Origin: CAMQRS01 sp964370065
GTDB lineage: Bacteria; Bacillota_I; Bacilli_A; Erysipelotrichales; Erysipelotrichaceae
NCBI GenBank assembly: GCA_964370065.1
Contig: CAYJGK010000018.1
Coordinates: 1 to 35,986, forward strand
Reading direction: 5' to 3'
Length of the DNA stretch: 35,986 nt
Positions 23,182 to 30,800 of the stretch are shown piece after piece. The notes under the pieces are model-generated. The model was not told the DNA's origin and ran no database searches. It saw nothing but the letters and a program-made list of their open reading frames with translations. How positions within the stretch are numbered: position 1 is the first letter of the stretch; each line of letters begins with the position of its first letter. Made by a program: the position numbers and the translations under genes.

Positions 23182-23800
23182 TTATAGATATAGAGATGAT
23201 TATGAGTTGATTTACTTGATTAATCAAAACGATGAGCAAGCATTAGAAGAAATGATTGCGAAATATAGAAGAATATTATTGATTTACATTAATCAATTTA
23301 GATATATACTCAAAAAAGAATTTGATGAAGATGAATTATTGCAAATCAGTTTTATTGCGTTGTATACAGCGGTGAAATCATTTAATGAAAGTTTAGGGTA
23401 TAAGTTTACAACATATTTAAGAGTTGTTGTGGTAAGAGAGTTGAAGTTATATGTTCGATCGTTACATAGTTTGTGTCGTAAAGCGAATTTAGAAGCGTTG
23501 TCTTTACACCAAACAATTCAAGAAGAAGATGACCGCTACTTTATTGAATTGATAGAAAACAATCAAATTAGTTACGAGACAAAATATTCGTTTTATCGAA
23601 AAGAGTTTATCGAACATGTAGATGCTGTGGTTCGAATGTGTAAAGAGAAAGATCAAAAAATCTTTAGACTCTGGCAAATTGGAATGAGCTATCAAGAAAT
23701 TGCGGAAATTTCAAGTTGTACAACTAAAGAAGTAGATAATTCAATTCAAAGAATCAAGAAGAAATTACGAAGTGTCATTGACTATAATAATGCTTTGTGA
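23168..23800 (+). CDS. Sigma-70 family factor at the sigH locus
   Basis: About 210 residues from GTG 23168, which has AAAGG 8 bases upstream and lies inside the end of rlmB. Upstream in-frame ATGs (23132, 23093) are possible but less well placed. Region 2 is recognisable: LEEMIAKYRRILLIYINQF.., DEDELLQISFIALYTAVKSF, YKFTTYLRVVVVRELKLYVRS. Region 4 is DQKIFRLWQIGMSYQEIAEISSCTTKEVDNSIQRIKKKL. The position between rlmB and rpmG is that of sigH in Bacillus. The sequence is divergent, so it is a positional orthologue whose regulon cannot be predicted. SigH-type factors govern competence or early sporulation. Confidence 0.82.
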   Translation: MEKSSYRYRDDYELIYLINQNDEQALEEMIAKYRRILLIYINQFRYILKKEFDEDELLQISFIALYTAVKSFNESLGYKFTTYLRVVVVRELKLYVRSLHSLCRKANLEALSLHQTIQEEDDRYFIELIENNQISYETKYSFYRKEFIEHVDAVVRMCKEKDQKIFRLWQIGMSYQEIAEISSCTTKEVDNSIQRIKKKLRSVIDYNNAL

Positions 23801-23831
23801 TAAAGTAAGTTAATATATGTGAGGTGATAAT

Positions 23832-23981
23832 ATGAGCGAAAAAATAATACTGACTTGTAGTCAATGTTTATCGAGAAATTACACTACTCATAAGAATAAA
23901 GTGACACACACAAAACGTGTCGAATTGAAAAAATATTGTAAAAAGTGTGGAGCACACACGGTTCATAAAGAAACAAAATAG
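23832..23981 (+). CDS. rpmG: 50S ribosomal protein L33, zinc-binding form
   Basis: 49 residues: MSEKIILTCSQCLSRNYTTH.., then KKYCKKCGAHTVHKETK. Two CxxC pairs (Cys9/12 and Cys36/39) form a zinc ribbon, so this is the zinc-containing paralogue type. The ATG is preceded by GAGGTG. It is flanked by the sigma factor and secE genes, as in Bacillus. Confidence 0.96.
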   Translation: MSEKIILTCSQCLSRNYTTHKNKVTHTKRVELKKYCKKCGAHTVHKETK

Positions 23982-23992
23982 GAGGAATTAGA

Positions 23993-24172
23993 ATGTTAAA
24001 GTGGTTTAGTATTTCGGGAATTTTAAGCGAAGTGAAACGTATTCGCTGGGCAAAACCAATGGATTTATTTAAAACAAGCAGTAGCGTTATAGCGTTTGTA
24101 GCATGTTTTGCTTTATTCTTTGTTCTTAGTACTTTATTTAATGCAGCGTTTTTATCATTATTAGGAGTGTAG
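23993..24172 (+). CDS. secE: Preprotein translocase subunit SecE
   Basis: 59 residues with one transmembrane helix (about 31-55). It is preceded by the amphipathic helix with the conserved VKRIRWAKPMDL (14-25), which clamps SecY. AGGAGG lies 7 bases before ATG 23993. It is the usual partner of nusG, which starts 4 bases after its stop. Confidence 0.95.
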   Translation: MLKWFSISGILSEVKRIRWAKPMDLFKTSSSVIAFVACFALFFVLSTLFNAAFLSLLGV

Positions 24173-24175
24173 AAC

Positions 24176-24721
24176 ATGAGCGAATTAAGAAAAGAATGGT
24201 ATGTTGTTAATACATACGCAGGACACGAAAATAAAGTAAAAGAAAACTTAGAACGTCGTGTAGAAACAATGAAAATTCAAGATTCCTTATTCAATGTAAT
24301 TGTTGCAGAGGAAAGTGAAATTGAATATAAAAACGGTAAAAAAACAGAGAAAGTTAAGAATTTATTCCCTGGTTATTTATTTGTAGAAATGATTATGACT
24401 GATGAAGCTTGGTATATCGTTCGTAACACGCCAGGTGTTACTGGGTTCATTGGATCAAGTGGTGGAGGGGTAAAACCGTTTCCTGTAGCAGATGAAGAAA
24501 TAGACTCGATCTTAAGAAGGTTGGGAATGAGTGAGAAGAAAGTACAAATCGATTTTGAAATTGGAGATCGCGTAAAAATCTTAGCTGGGCCATTTACTAA
24601 TGTTGAAGGGACAGTTGAAGAGTTACATGCGGATACGCAAATTGCGGTTGTACTAACAATTTTATTTGGTCGTGAAACACCAACTGAAATTGCCTTTGGA
24701 GACTTAGAAAAAATAGTTTAA
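24176..24721 (+). CDS. nusG: Transcription termination/antitermination factor NusG
   Basis: 181 residues. The NGN domain starts EWYVVNTYAGHENKVKENL and contains LFPGYLFVEM and WYIVRNTPGVTGFIG. A linker leads to the KOW domain, FEIGDRVKILAGPFTNVEG. It binds the clamp of RNA polymerase and affects pausing and termination. It is the last gene before the terminator at 24724. Confidence 0.97.
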   Translation: MSELRKEWYVVNTYAGHENKVKENLERRVETMKIQDSLFNVIVAEESEIEYKNGKKTEKVKNLFPGYLFVEMIMTDEAWYIVRNTPGVTGFIGSSGGGVKPFPVADEEIDSILRRLGMSEKKVQIDFEIGDRVKILAGPFTNVEGTVEELHADTQIAVVLTILFGRETPTEIAFGDLEKIV

Positions 24722-24723
24722 TG

Positions 24724-24748
24724 AAAAAGGGTGGATCGCCCTTTTTTT
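24724..24748 (+). terminator. Terminator after nusG
   Basis: Arms AAAAAGGG (24724-24731) and CCCTTTTT (24739-24746) form an 8-bp stem, with two more inner pairs possible, followed by continuing T. It separates cysS-nusG from the rplK promoter. Confidence 0.9.
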
Positions 24749-24774
24749 ACGTAGTTAAAAAAATATAAAATTAC

Positions 24775-24802
24775 TTGAATAATTACAAAGATATGGTATT
24801 AT
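24775..24802 (+). promoter_or_regulatory. Promoter of rplK-rplA
   Basis: TTGAAT (24775-24780) and TATTAT (24797-24802) have a 16-base spacer, with TGG directly before the -10 (extended). The start would be near 24808. Confidence 0.7.
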
Positions 24803-24808
24803 TATAAA

Positions 24809-24890
24809 GTCCGTAAACCGGATTGTTTAATGCGTGGTAGAACAATGCGAATGTTCATTAACCACTGCATAGGAACATAAATATATAGGA
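24809..24890 (+). promoter_or_regulatory. Structured leader of rplK, possible L1 autoregulatory site
   Basis: After a small TCCG/CGGA hairpin comes a long imperfect helix. ATGC-G-TGGT pairs with ACCA-CT-GCAT (about 24830-24872), with an asymmetric internal loop. GAACA pairs with TGTTC inside it. In several bacteria protein L1 represses the L11-L1 mRNA by binding a leader helix with an asymmetric loop that mimics its rRNA site. That role is inferred from position and shape only. Confidence 0.4.
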
Positions 24891-24898
24891 GGGTTCTT

Positions 24899-25309
24899 AT
24901 GAGTAAGAAAATCGCAAAAATAGCTAAGTTACAATTCCCTGCTGGTGGAGCAAGACCGGGTCCTGCTTTAGCAAGTGCTGGAATTAATATGCCACAATTC
25001 TGTACGGCATTTAACGACGCTACAAAAGATCGCCAAGGAGATCTAGTGCCTGTAGTTATTACAGCATTCGAAGACAAAAGTTTTACTTTTGTTTTAAAAA
25101 CAACTCCAGCTTCAATTTTAATTAAAAAAGCTGCAGGTGTTAACAAAGGAGCAAGTGATTCAAAAGAAACAGTTGGATCAATTACAAAAGCTCAATTACA
25201 AGAAATCGCAGAATATAAAATGCCAGATTTAAACGCAAATGATGTTGAGGCTGCAATGAATATTGTAGCAGGTACTGCCCGCAATATGGGTATTGCCGTA
25301 GTAGAATAG
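24899..25309 (+). CDS. rplK: 50S ribosomal protein L11
   Basis: 136 residues. The N-terminal KLQFPAGGARPGPALASAGIN is the thiostrepton-region domain. The C-terminal rRNA-binding domain includes KTTPASILIKKAAG and the usual TARNMGI end. It is slightly shorter than the common 141. AGGAGG lies a few bases before ATG 24899. It is followed by rplA after 12 bases. Confidence 0.98.
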   Translation: MSKKIAKIAKLQFPAGGARPGPALASAGINMPQFCTAFNDATKDRQGDLVPVVITAFEDKSFTFVLKTTPASILIKKAAGVNKGASDSKETVGSITKAQLQEIAEYKMPDLNANDVEAAMNIVAGTARNMGIAVVE

Positions 25310-25321
25310 GAGGAATTGACA

Positions 25322-26002
25322 ATGGCTAAAAAAGGAAGAAAATACGTTGAAGCTTGTAAGTTAGTTGATTCTACTAAATCATACGCACTTGAAGAAGCAA
25401 TCAAATTAATGAAAGAAGCTAGTTTCGCAAAATTTGACGAATCAGTTGAAGTTTCATTCAGATTAAATGTTGACCCACGTCATGCGGATCAACAAATCCG
25501 TGGAGCAATGGTGTTACCAAACGGTACAGGACGTACACAAAAAGTATGTGTTATTGCACAAGGACCTAAAGAGCAAGAAGCGAAAGATGCTGGAGCGGAC
25601 TTCGTAGGTGGAAAAGAATTATTAGAAGATATCAAAAAAGGTTGGTTAGATTTCGATGTAATTGTTGCCACTCCTAACATGATGGGTGAATTAGGTAAAT
25701 TAGGTAAATTATTAGGACCTAAAGGATTAATGCCTAACCCTAAAACTGGAACTGTAACAATGGACGTTGCTAAAGCAATTTCAGATATCAAAAAAGGTAA
25801 AGTAGAATACCGTGTAGATAAAGATGGAAACATCAACTTAATGGTTGGAAAAATGTCTTTCGAAGACACTAAAATTGTTGAAAACTTCAATGCTGTTTTA
25901 GAAACAATCGTTAAAGCAAGACCTGCTGCAGTAAAAGGTGGATACATCTTAAATTTAACTGTAAGTAGCACAATGGGTCCTGGAATTAAAGTTGCAGTTT
26001 AA
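25322..26002 (+). CDS. rplA: 50S ribosomal protein L1
   Basis: 226 residues. The signature VEVSFRLNVDPRHADQQIRG is followed by LGKLLGPKGLMPNPKTGTVT, the conserved L1-stalk binding motif. ATG 25322 is used, with AGGAGG 8 bases upstream, rather than the TTG at 25316. It is probably also the repressor of its own operon. Confidence 0.98.
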   Translation: MAKKGRKYVEACKLVDSTKSYALEEAIKLMKEASFAKFDESVEVSFRLNVDPRHADQQIRGAMVLPNGTGRTQKVCVIAQGPKEQEAKDAGADFVGGKELLEDIKKGWLDFDVIVATPNMMGELGKLGKLLGPKGLMPNPKTGTVTMDVAKAISDIKKGKVEYRVDKDGNINLMVGKMSFEDTKIVENFNAVLETIVKARPAAVKGGYILNLTVSSTMGPGIKVAV

Positions 26003-26004
26003 AC

Positions 26005-26033
26005 TTGACAATTTAACCAGATTCAATTAGAAT
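26005..26033 (+). promoter_or_regulatory. Promoter of rplJ-rplL
   Basis: TTGACA (26005-26010, perfect) and TAGAAT (26028-26033) are 17 bases apart. It begins directly after the rplA stop codon. No terminator separates rplA from this promoter. Confidence 0.88.
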
Positions 26034-26039
26034 ATCAAT

Positions 26040-26101
26040 GTTAGTCAATATACCATAGACAGTAACGGCCGTTTAGGCTTAATCATGTTACCGAGGTGAA
26101 A
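26040..26101 (+). promoter_or_regulatory. Ribosomal protein L10 leader
   Basis: The conserved elements of the L10(L12)4-binding leader are present in order. They are CCATAGACAG, the helix GTAAC (26062-26066) with GTTAC (26087-26091), the inner hairpin GCC-GTTTA-GGC (26068-26078), CTTAAT, and CCGAGGTG. The structure mimics the L10 site on 23S rRNA and allows feedback control of rplJ-rplL. Confidence 0.88.
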
Positions 26102-26119
26102 AGATATAAAAAACTTTTT

Positions 26120-26153
26120 AACTCGTATGTCTATTTAGATATACGAGTTTTTA
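26120..26153 (+). terminator. Attenuator terminator in the rplJ leader
   Basis: A 13-bp stem, AACTCGTATGTCT (26120-26132) and AGATATACGAGTT (26137-26149), with one G-T pair and loop ATTT, followed by TTTATACTATT. It lies between the L10 leader and the rplJ start, as in Bacillus, where most transcripts stop here. Confidence 0.85.
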
Positions 26154-26193
26154 TACTATTAGGTGTATTGTGACATATATAGGAGGTAATATA

Positions 26194-26691
26194 GTGAAAC
26201 AAAACATACTTGACGCTAAAGTAGCGTTAGTTGAAGAAATCACTGGGAAATTCAATGCGGCAGCAAGTTCTGTAGTAGTAGAATACCGTGGTTTAACTGT
26301 TGCTGAAGTAACTGAATTACGTTGTTTATTAAGAGAAGAAAACATTGAGTTTAAAGTTTACAAAAATTCAATGGTTACGCGTGCTGCTGAAGCTGCAAAC
26401 TTAAATGATTTAAGTGCATCTTTAACAGGACCTAACGCTATCGCTTTTGGTGATGACGCTGTCGCTCCTGCTCGTGTATTAGCAAAGTTCGCTAAAAAAC
26501 ATGAAGCATTAGTGATTAAATCAGGAGTTATTGAAGGAACAGTAGTAGATGCTGAAACTGTTAACAAATTTGCAAAACTACCGAACAAAGAAGGTCTTAT
26601 TTCTATGTTCTTAGGATGTTTACAGTCACCAGTTATCAAATTTGCTTGTGCAATTAAAGCAGTTGCAGAAGCAAAAGAAGAAAATGCATAA
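26194..26691 (+). CDS. rplJ: 50S ribosomal protein L10
   Basis: 165 residues from GTG 26194, which has AGGAGG 7 bases upstream. The earlier in-frame GTG at 26170 has no such site and would add residues foreign to L10. The N-terminal rRNA-binding domain is recognisable (ALVEEITGKFNAAASSVVVEYRGLTV..ELR). The C-terminal helix that carries L7/L12 dimers ends the protein (FACAIKAVAEAKEENA). Confidence 0.97.
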   Translation: MKQNILDAKVALVEEITGKFNAAASSVVVEYRGLTVAEVTELRCLLREENIEFKVYKNSMVTRAAEAANLNDLSASLTGPNAIAFGDDAVAPARVLAKFAKKHEALVIKSGVIEGTVVDAETVNKFAKLPNKEGLISMFLGCLQSPVIKFACAIKAVAEAKEENA

Positions 26692-26721
26692 TTTAAATAT
26701 TAATTTAGGAGGAAATTTAAA

Positions 26722-27090
26722 ATGGCAAAATTAACACATGAAGATATTTTAGCTTTTATCGAAGAAGCTACAATTTTAGAATTAAACGATTTAGTAAGCG
26801 CAATCGAAGAAAAATTTGGAGTAACTGCTGCTGCACCTGTAGCTGCTGCTGCTGCTACTGAAGAAACTGCTGCTGCACCAACTGAAGTTACTGTTACATT
26901 AACTGATATCGGGGCTACAAAAGTTCAAGTTATTAAAGCGGTAAGAGAAATTACAGGATTAGGATTATTAGAAGCTAAACAAAAAGTTGAAGCTACACCT
27001 GCTGTAATTAAAGAAAATGTACCAGTTGCTGAAGCAGAAGAAATCAAAGAAAAATTAATGGCTGCTGGAGCAGTTGTTGAAGTTAAATAA
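26722..27090 (+). CDS. rplL: 50S ribosomal protein L7/L12
   Basis: 122 residues. The N-terminal dimerisation domain (LTHEDILAFIEEATILELNDLV) is followed by an Ala-rich hinge (34-53). The C-terminal factor-binding domain is VTLTDIGATKVQVIKAVREITGLGLLEAKQKVE. AGGAGG precedes the ATG. It recruits translation factors to the ribosome. The Ala-rich hinge explains the GCT/GCA-rich stretch in the DNA. Confidence 0.98.
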   Translation: MAKLTHEDILAFIEEATILELNDLVSAIEEKFGVTAAAPVAAAAATEETAAAPTEVTVTLTDIGATKVQVIKAVREITGLGLLEAKQKVEATPAVIKENVPVAEAEEIKEKLMAAGAVVEVK

Positions 27091-27116
27091 TTAGTTATTT
27101 AAAACAATAAACAAAT

Positions 27117-27138
27117 GAAAAAGCATATGCTTTTTCTC
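27117..27138 (+). terminator. Terminator after rplL
   Basis: Arms AAAAAGC and GCTTTTT around ATAT, extended by a G-C pair, form a palindrome at 27117-27136. The T-run is only in the right arm, so some read-through to the methyltransferase gene is likely. Confidence 0.75.
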
Positions 27139-27155
27139 ACTAAAAAGGATGTGGA

Positions 27156-27755
27156 ATGATGAATCATTATTTTGAGGATAATCGACATTTGAAAAGTAAC
27201 CGGAAAGAAATCTCTTTCCGGTTTTGGTGTTTTACTTATACTTTTATTTTAGACAATGGCGTCTTTTCAAAAGAAGGGATTGATATTGGTAGTCAAGTTT
27301 TACTAGACTACGTAAGTAAGCAAAAACTTTCAAATAAGATTTTAGATTTAGGTTGTGGGTATGGAACGATTGGAATCATTTTAAAAAAAATATTTGAGGA
27401 TAGTCAGTTTCAAATGGTAGATGTTGCACCGCGTGCGTTGGAATTAGCGAAAGAAAATGCGAAACTAAATAATGTCGATGTTTCCATTTATGAATCCAAT
27501 ATTTATGAACAAGTACAAGATGTTGATTTTGGGGATATTATTACGAATCCCCCGATTCGAGCAGGTAAGAGAGTTATTTATGAAATGTTTGAAAAAGCGA
27601 AAGATCATTTGTGTGAAGGCGGAAGTCTATGGGTTGTTATACGAAAATCGCATGGTGCTAACAGTGCAAAAAAGCATATTAAAGGCATTTTTGGAAACTG
27701 TGAAATAGTGTACAAGGATAAAGGATTTTATATATTAAATGCAAAAAAAGATTGA
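27156..27755 (+). CDS. Class I SAM-dependent methyltransferase, RsmC/YbxB-like
   Basis: 199 residues (an alternative ATG at 27159 shortens it by one). The N-terminal part ends ILDNGVFSK, a family hallmark. The SAM site is ILDLGCGYGTIGI. The catalytic signature is DIITNPPIRAG, the NPP(I/Y/F) of base-N methyltransferases acting on guanine. The position between rplL and rpoB is that of Bacillus ybxB, so it is presumably an rRNA methyltransferase of the 16S m2G1207 type. A strong hairpin lies in codons 15-23 (see the separate entry). Its stop codon overlaps the -35 of the rpoB promoter. Confidence 0.88.
   Translation: MMNHYFEDNRHLKSNRKEISFRFWCFTYTFILDNGVFSKEGIDIGSQVLLDYVSKQKLSNKILDLGCGYGTIGIILKKIFEDSQFQMVDVAPRALELAKENAKLNNVDVSIYESNIYEQVQDVDFGDIITNPPIRAGKRVIYEMFEKAKDHLCEGGSLWVVIRKSHGANSAKKHIKGIFGNCEIVYKDKGFYILNAKKD
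27198..27226 (+). terminator. Terminator-shaped hairpin inside the methyltransferase gene
   Basis: A perfect 11-bp stem, AACCGGAAAGA (27198-27208) and TCTTTCCGGTT (27213-27223), with loop AATC, followed by TTGGTGTTTT. It lies 42 bases into the coding region. Its stability exceeds what chance coding sequence usually gives at this GC content. It could be an intragenic attenuator or a translation brake. Confidence 0.5.
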
Positions 27756-27780
27756 CATATTGACAGTTTGTTGATAGTAT
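27752..27780 (+). promoter_or_regulatory. Promoter of rpoB-rpoC
   Basis: TTGACA (27752-27757) and TAGTAT (27775-27780) are 17 bases apart with TG one base before the -10. A second TTGACA (27760-27765) overlaps the spacer but has no -10 at the right distance. The first hexamer overlaps the methyltransferase stop codon. Confidence 0.65.
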
Positions 27781-27807
27781 ATAAAATTGCATAATAATAC
27801 AATAAAT

Positions 27808-27830
27808 AAAATGGGTAATTTTACCCTTTT
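27808..27830 (+). terminator. Candidate attenuator in the rpoB leader
   Basis: GGGTA (27813-27817) and TACCC (27822-27826), with loop ATTT, are flanked by AAAA on the left and TTTT on the right, with one bulged T. It ends 21 bases before the rpoB ribosome-binding site. It is short, so termination would be partial. Confidence 0.5.
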
Positions 27831-27865
27831 GTGTTGTTATTTACAAAAAAGAAAGGATGGCACTG

Positions 27866-30800
27866 ATGGCGAAAAAAGACAGTTTTAAGATTGTTGCTGA
27901 AGGAAAAAAAGCAACAAGAAGAGATTATTCAAAGGTTAGTGGACAGTTAGATTTACCGAATTTAGTTGAGATTCAAACGAACTCTTATGAGTGGTTTCAA
28001 AGAGAAGGAATTAGAGAGGTTTTTGATGAAATTTATCCAATTCAAAACTATGCGGGAAATATTAAGTTAAACTTCTTAAATTACGAATTTGAAGAACCTA
28101 AATTTAATGCAGTAGAATCACAATATCGTGAAATTAACTATACTGCACCGTTAAAAGCAATTATGGAATTGGAAATTGAAGATAACACGACTGGAGAGTT
28201 GATTACAAAACAAGAGGAGGTATTCTTAGGAGACTTCCCATTGATGACGGAAAGTGGAACATTTATTGTTAACGGAGCTGAACGTGTTATTGTTTCGCAA
28301 ATCGTGCGTTCTCCTGGATCGTATTTTTCTACTGGTTTTGAAGAAAAAACAGGAAGAGAAACATTCGCTTCAGAATTAATTCCTAGTAGAGGAACTTGGT
28401 TGGAATTCTTAACAGAGATGAAAAAACAAGCTACAGGACGTATTTTAAGCATGTCAATCGATAGAAAACGTAAAATTTTATCAACAATATTATTTAAAGC
28501 CATCGGAATGTCTGTCGATTTAGATAGAACTGATGACTCTTTTGATGCTACACAAATGCGTAAATTCTTAACTGCCTTAGGTAGAGAAGTAGATGAAGAA
28601 GTTGTTCATGATACAGATGATAAAGAATTCTTAGAATTATATTTAACGTTATATGGTTCTTACTTTGGAAAATACGATGAAATTGAGAATACGTTAATTC
28701 AAGATAAAGTGCATACGACACAAGAAGCTTTATTAAATATTTATGAAAATCAAAGAAGCGATGAGATTCCAACAATTGATGGTTCAATTACTTTAATGAA
28801 TGCAAAATTCTTTGATTCGAAACGTTACGATTTAACAAAAGCTGGACGTTACAAATTAGGAAAAAAATTATTCGTTGTTGATCGTATGAGCAAAAAGCAT
28901 TTAGCACATGATATTTTGGATTGCAATGGAGATGTTTTATACACAGCTGGTACCTATGTTGACCGTGAAATTAGAAATGATTTACGCATACAAATGAGCA
29001 AAGGTATGCATGTAAGTGCCTTCCCATACAATACTTTATTCCACCATAAGGATGTAGTGAGTATTCCTACTTCATATAATTTAGGGTTAGTAGGACGTAT
29101 CTTAGTGGACGATGTGGAATTAGATTCTAAAACATTGTTTGCTGATTCTGTATTAACAGAACAAGATGTGGCATTACTAACAAAAGAAATTGAAGAAGTT
29201 AATGTTTATGGTGGTGTAGTAGCGAAAGAAGTTGCCTTAAACACGCAAAATTTCCATGCTATTATGAACTATGGACAACGTTTATATTCGTTAGGACGCC
29301 TTTGTGATGCGAATGGGAACGATATAGTTGATGCAGAGGGAGAAAAATACACACATGATTTCGTGTGTGTAGATAAGAACGCTCCTTTAGCGACTTCAAA
29401 ATTAAATGAAATTAAAGCTATGGTAGAGAATGGAGACACAGTAAATGCATACTTAATTGGGGCAGCTGTGCAAGAAGTTAGTGCCACTATGGAAGATGGA
29501 AGTGTTGTTAAATTAGTAGGGAATGACCCATTCGCTAAGAAATTAACAATTACTGTATCGGATATGTATGCATTATTCTCTTACACATTAAATGTAATTG
29601 AAGGTGCTGGAGATACAGATGATATTGATATGTTAGGGAACCGTAGAATCCGTTCAGTAGGAGAATTAATTCAAAACCAATTCCGTATCGGTTTATCTCG
29701 TATGGAAAGAGTGGTTAAAGAAAGAATGTCAATTGCTGAAATTGAAACGTTAACACCTAAAAAATTAACAAACATACGACCTTTAACAGCATCAATTAAA
29801 GAGTTCTTCTCAAGTTCTCAATTATCACAGTTCATGGATCAACAAAATCCATTAGCAGAATTAACAAATAAACGCCGTATTAGTGCGTTAGGTCCTGGAG
29901 GATTAACACGTGATCGCGCAGGATTTGAAGTGCGTGATGTTCACTATAGTCACTATGGACGTATCTGTCCCATTGAAACACCGGAGGGTCCAAATATTGG
30001 ATTAATCTCGAACCTAACGTCATATGGGAAAATTAATGAGTATGGATTTATCCAAACGCCATATCGACTAGTTAATGCGGATGGAACCGTTTCTGAGGAA
30101 GCGATATATTTATCGGCTGATGAGGAAGCAGATTACGTAATTGCACAAGCAAATGAGGTTGTTGGTGGCCGTTTAGTAAATGAGCAAGTCGTAGTACGTG
30201 CGAATGGAGAAACGGTTTTAGCGAAACGCGAAAACGTTGAGTTAGCCGATGTTAGTCCAAAACAGATTGTATCGGTTGCAACAGCTTGTATTCCATTCTT
30301 AGAAAATGATGACGCGTCTCGTGCTTTAATGGGTGCCAACATGCAGCGTCAGGCAGTGCCTTTAATCAAACCTCAATCGCCATTTGTTGGAACAGGTATT
30401 GAGCATGTAATCGCAAGAGACTCAGGTTCAAGCGTTGTTGCCAAAGCAGATGGAGTTGTTGAATATGTAGATTCAACACGTGTTGTGGTAAGTGAAGAAA
30501 ACGGACAACGTGAATATAAATTAAGAAAATTCGAATGCTCAAATGCAGGAACAAGTATCAATCAAACACCAATTGTTTCGAAAGGTGAAAAAATTGAAAA
30601 AGGCGATGTCATTGTAGATGGGCCTTCTATGCAAAATGGTGAACTTGCTTTAGGGCAAAATGCTGTAATTGCATATATGACTTGGTATGGATATAACTAC
30701 GAGGATGCTATTATTATGTCTGAACGTTTAGTTCGTGATGATGTATATACATCGATTCACATTGAAGATTACGATATTGACTGTCGTGATACCAAACTAG

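Noticed and set aside
25489..25971. 160-codon open frame antisense to rplA
   Set aside because: It is a shadow of the strongly conserved rplA frame. The composition mirrors the codons on the opposite strand and there is no independent start signal.
26825..26885. GCT/GCA-rich stretch that looks like a microsatellite
   Set aside because: It is the coding sequence of the Ala-rich hinge of L7/L12. The codons vary and there is no regular tandem unit.
27760..27800. Second promoter for rpoB using the TTGACA at 27760-27765
   Set aside because: No acceptable -10 lies 16-18 bases downstream. TATAAA at 27780-27785 is too close and the TAAT-rich sequence near 27790 too far.
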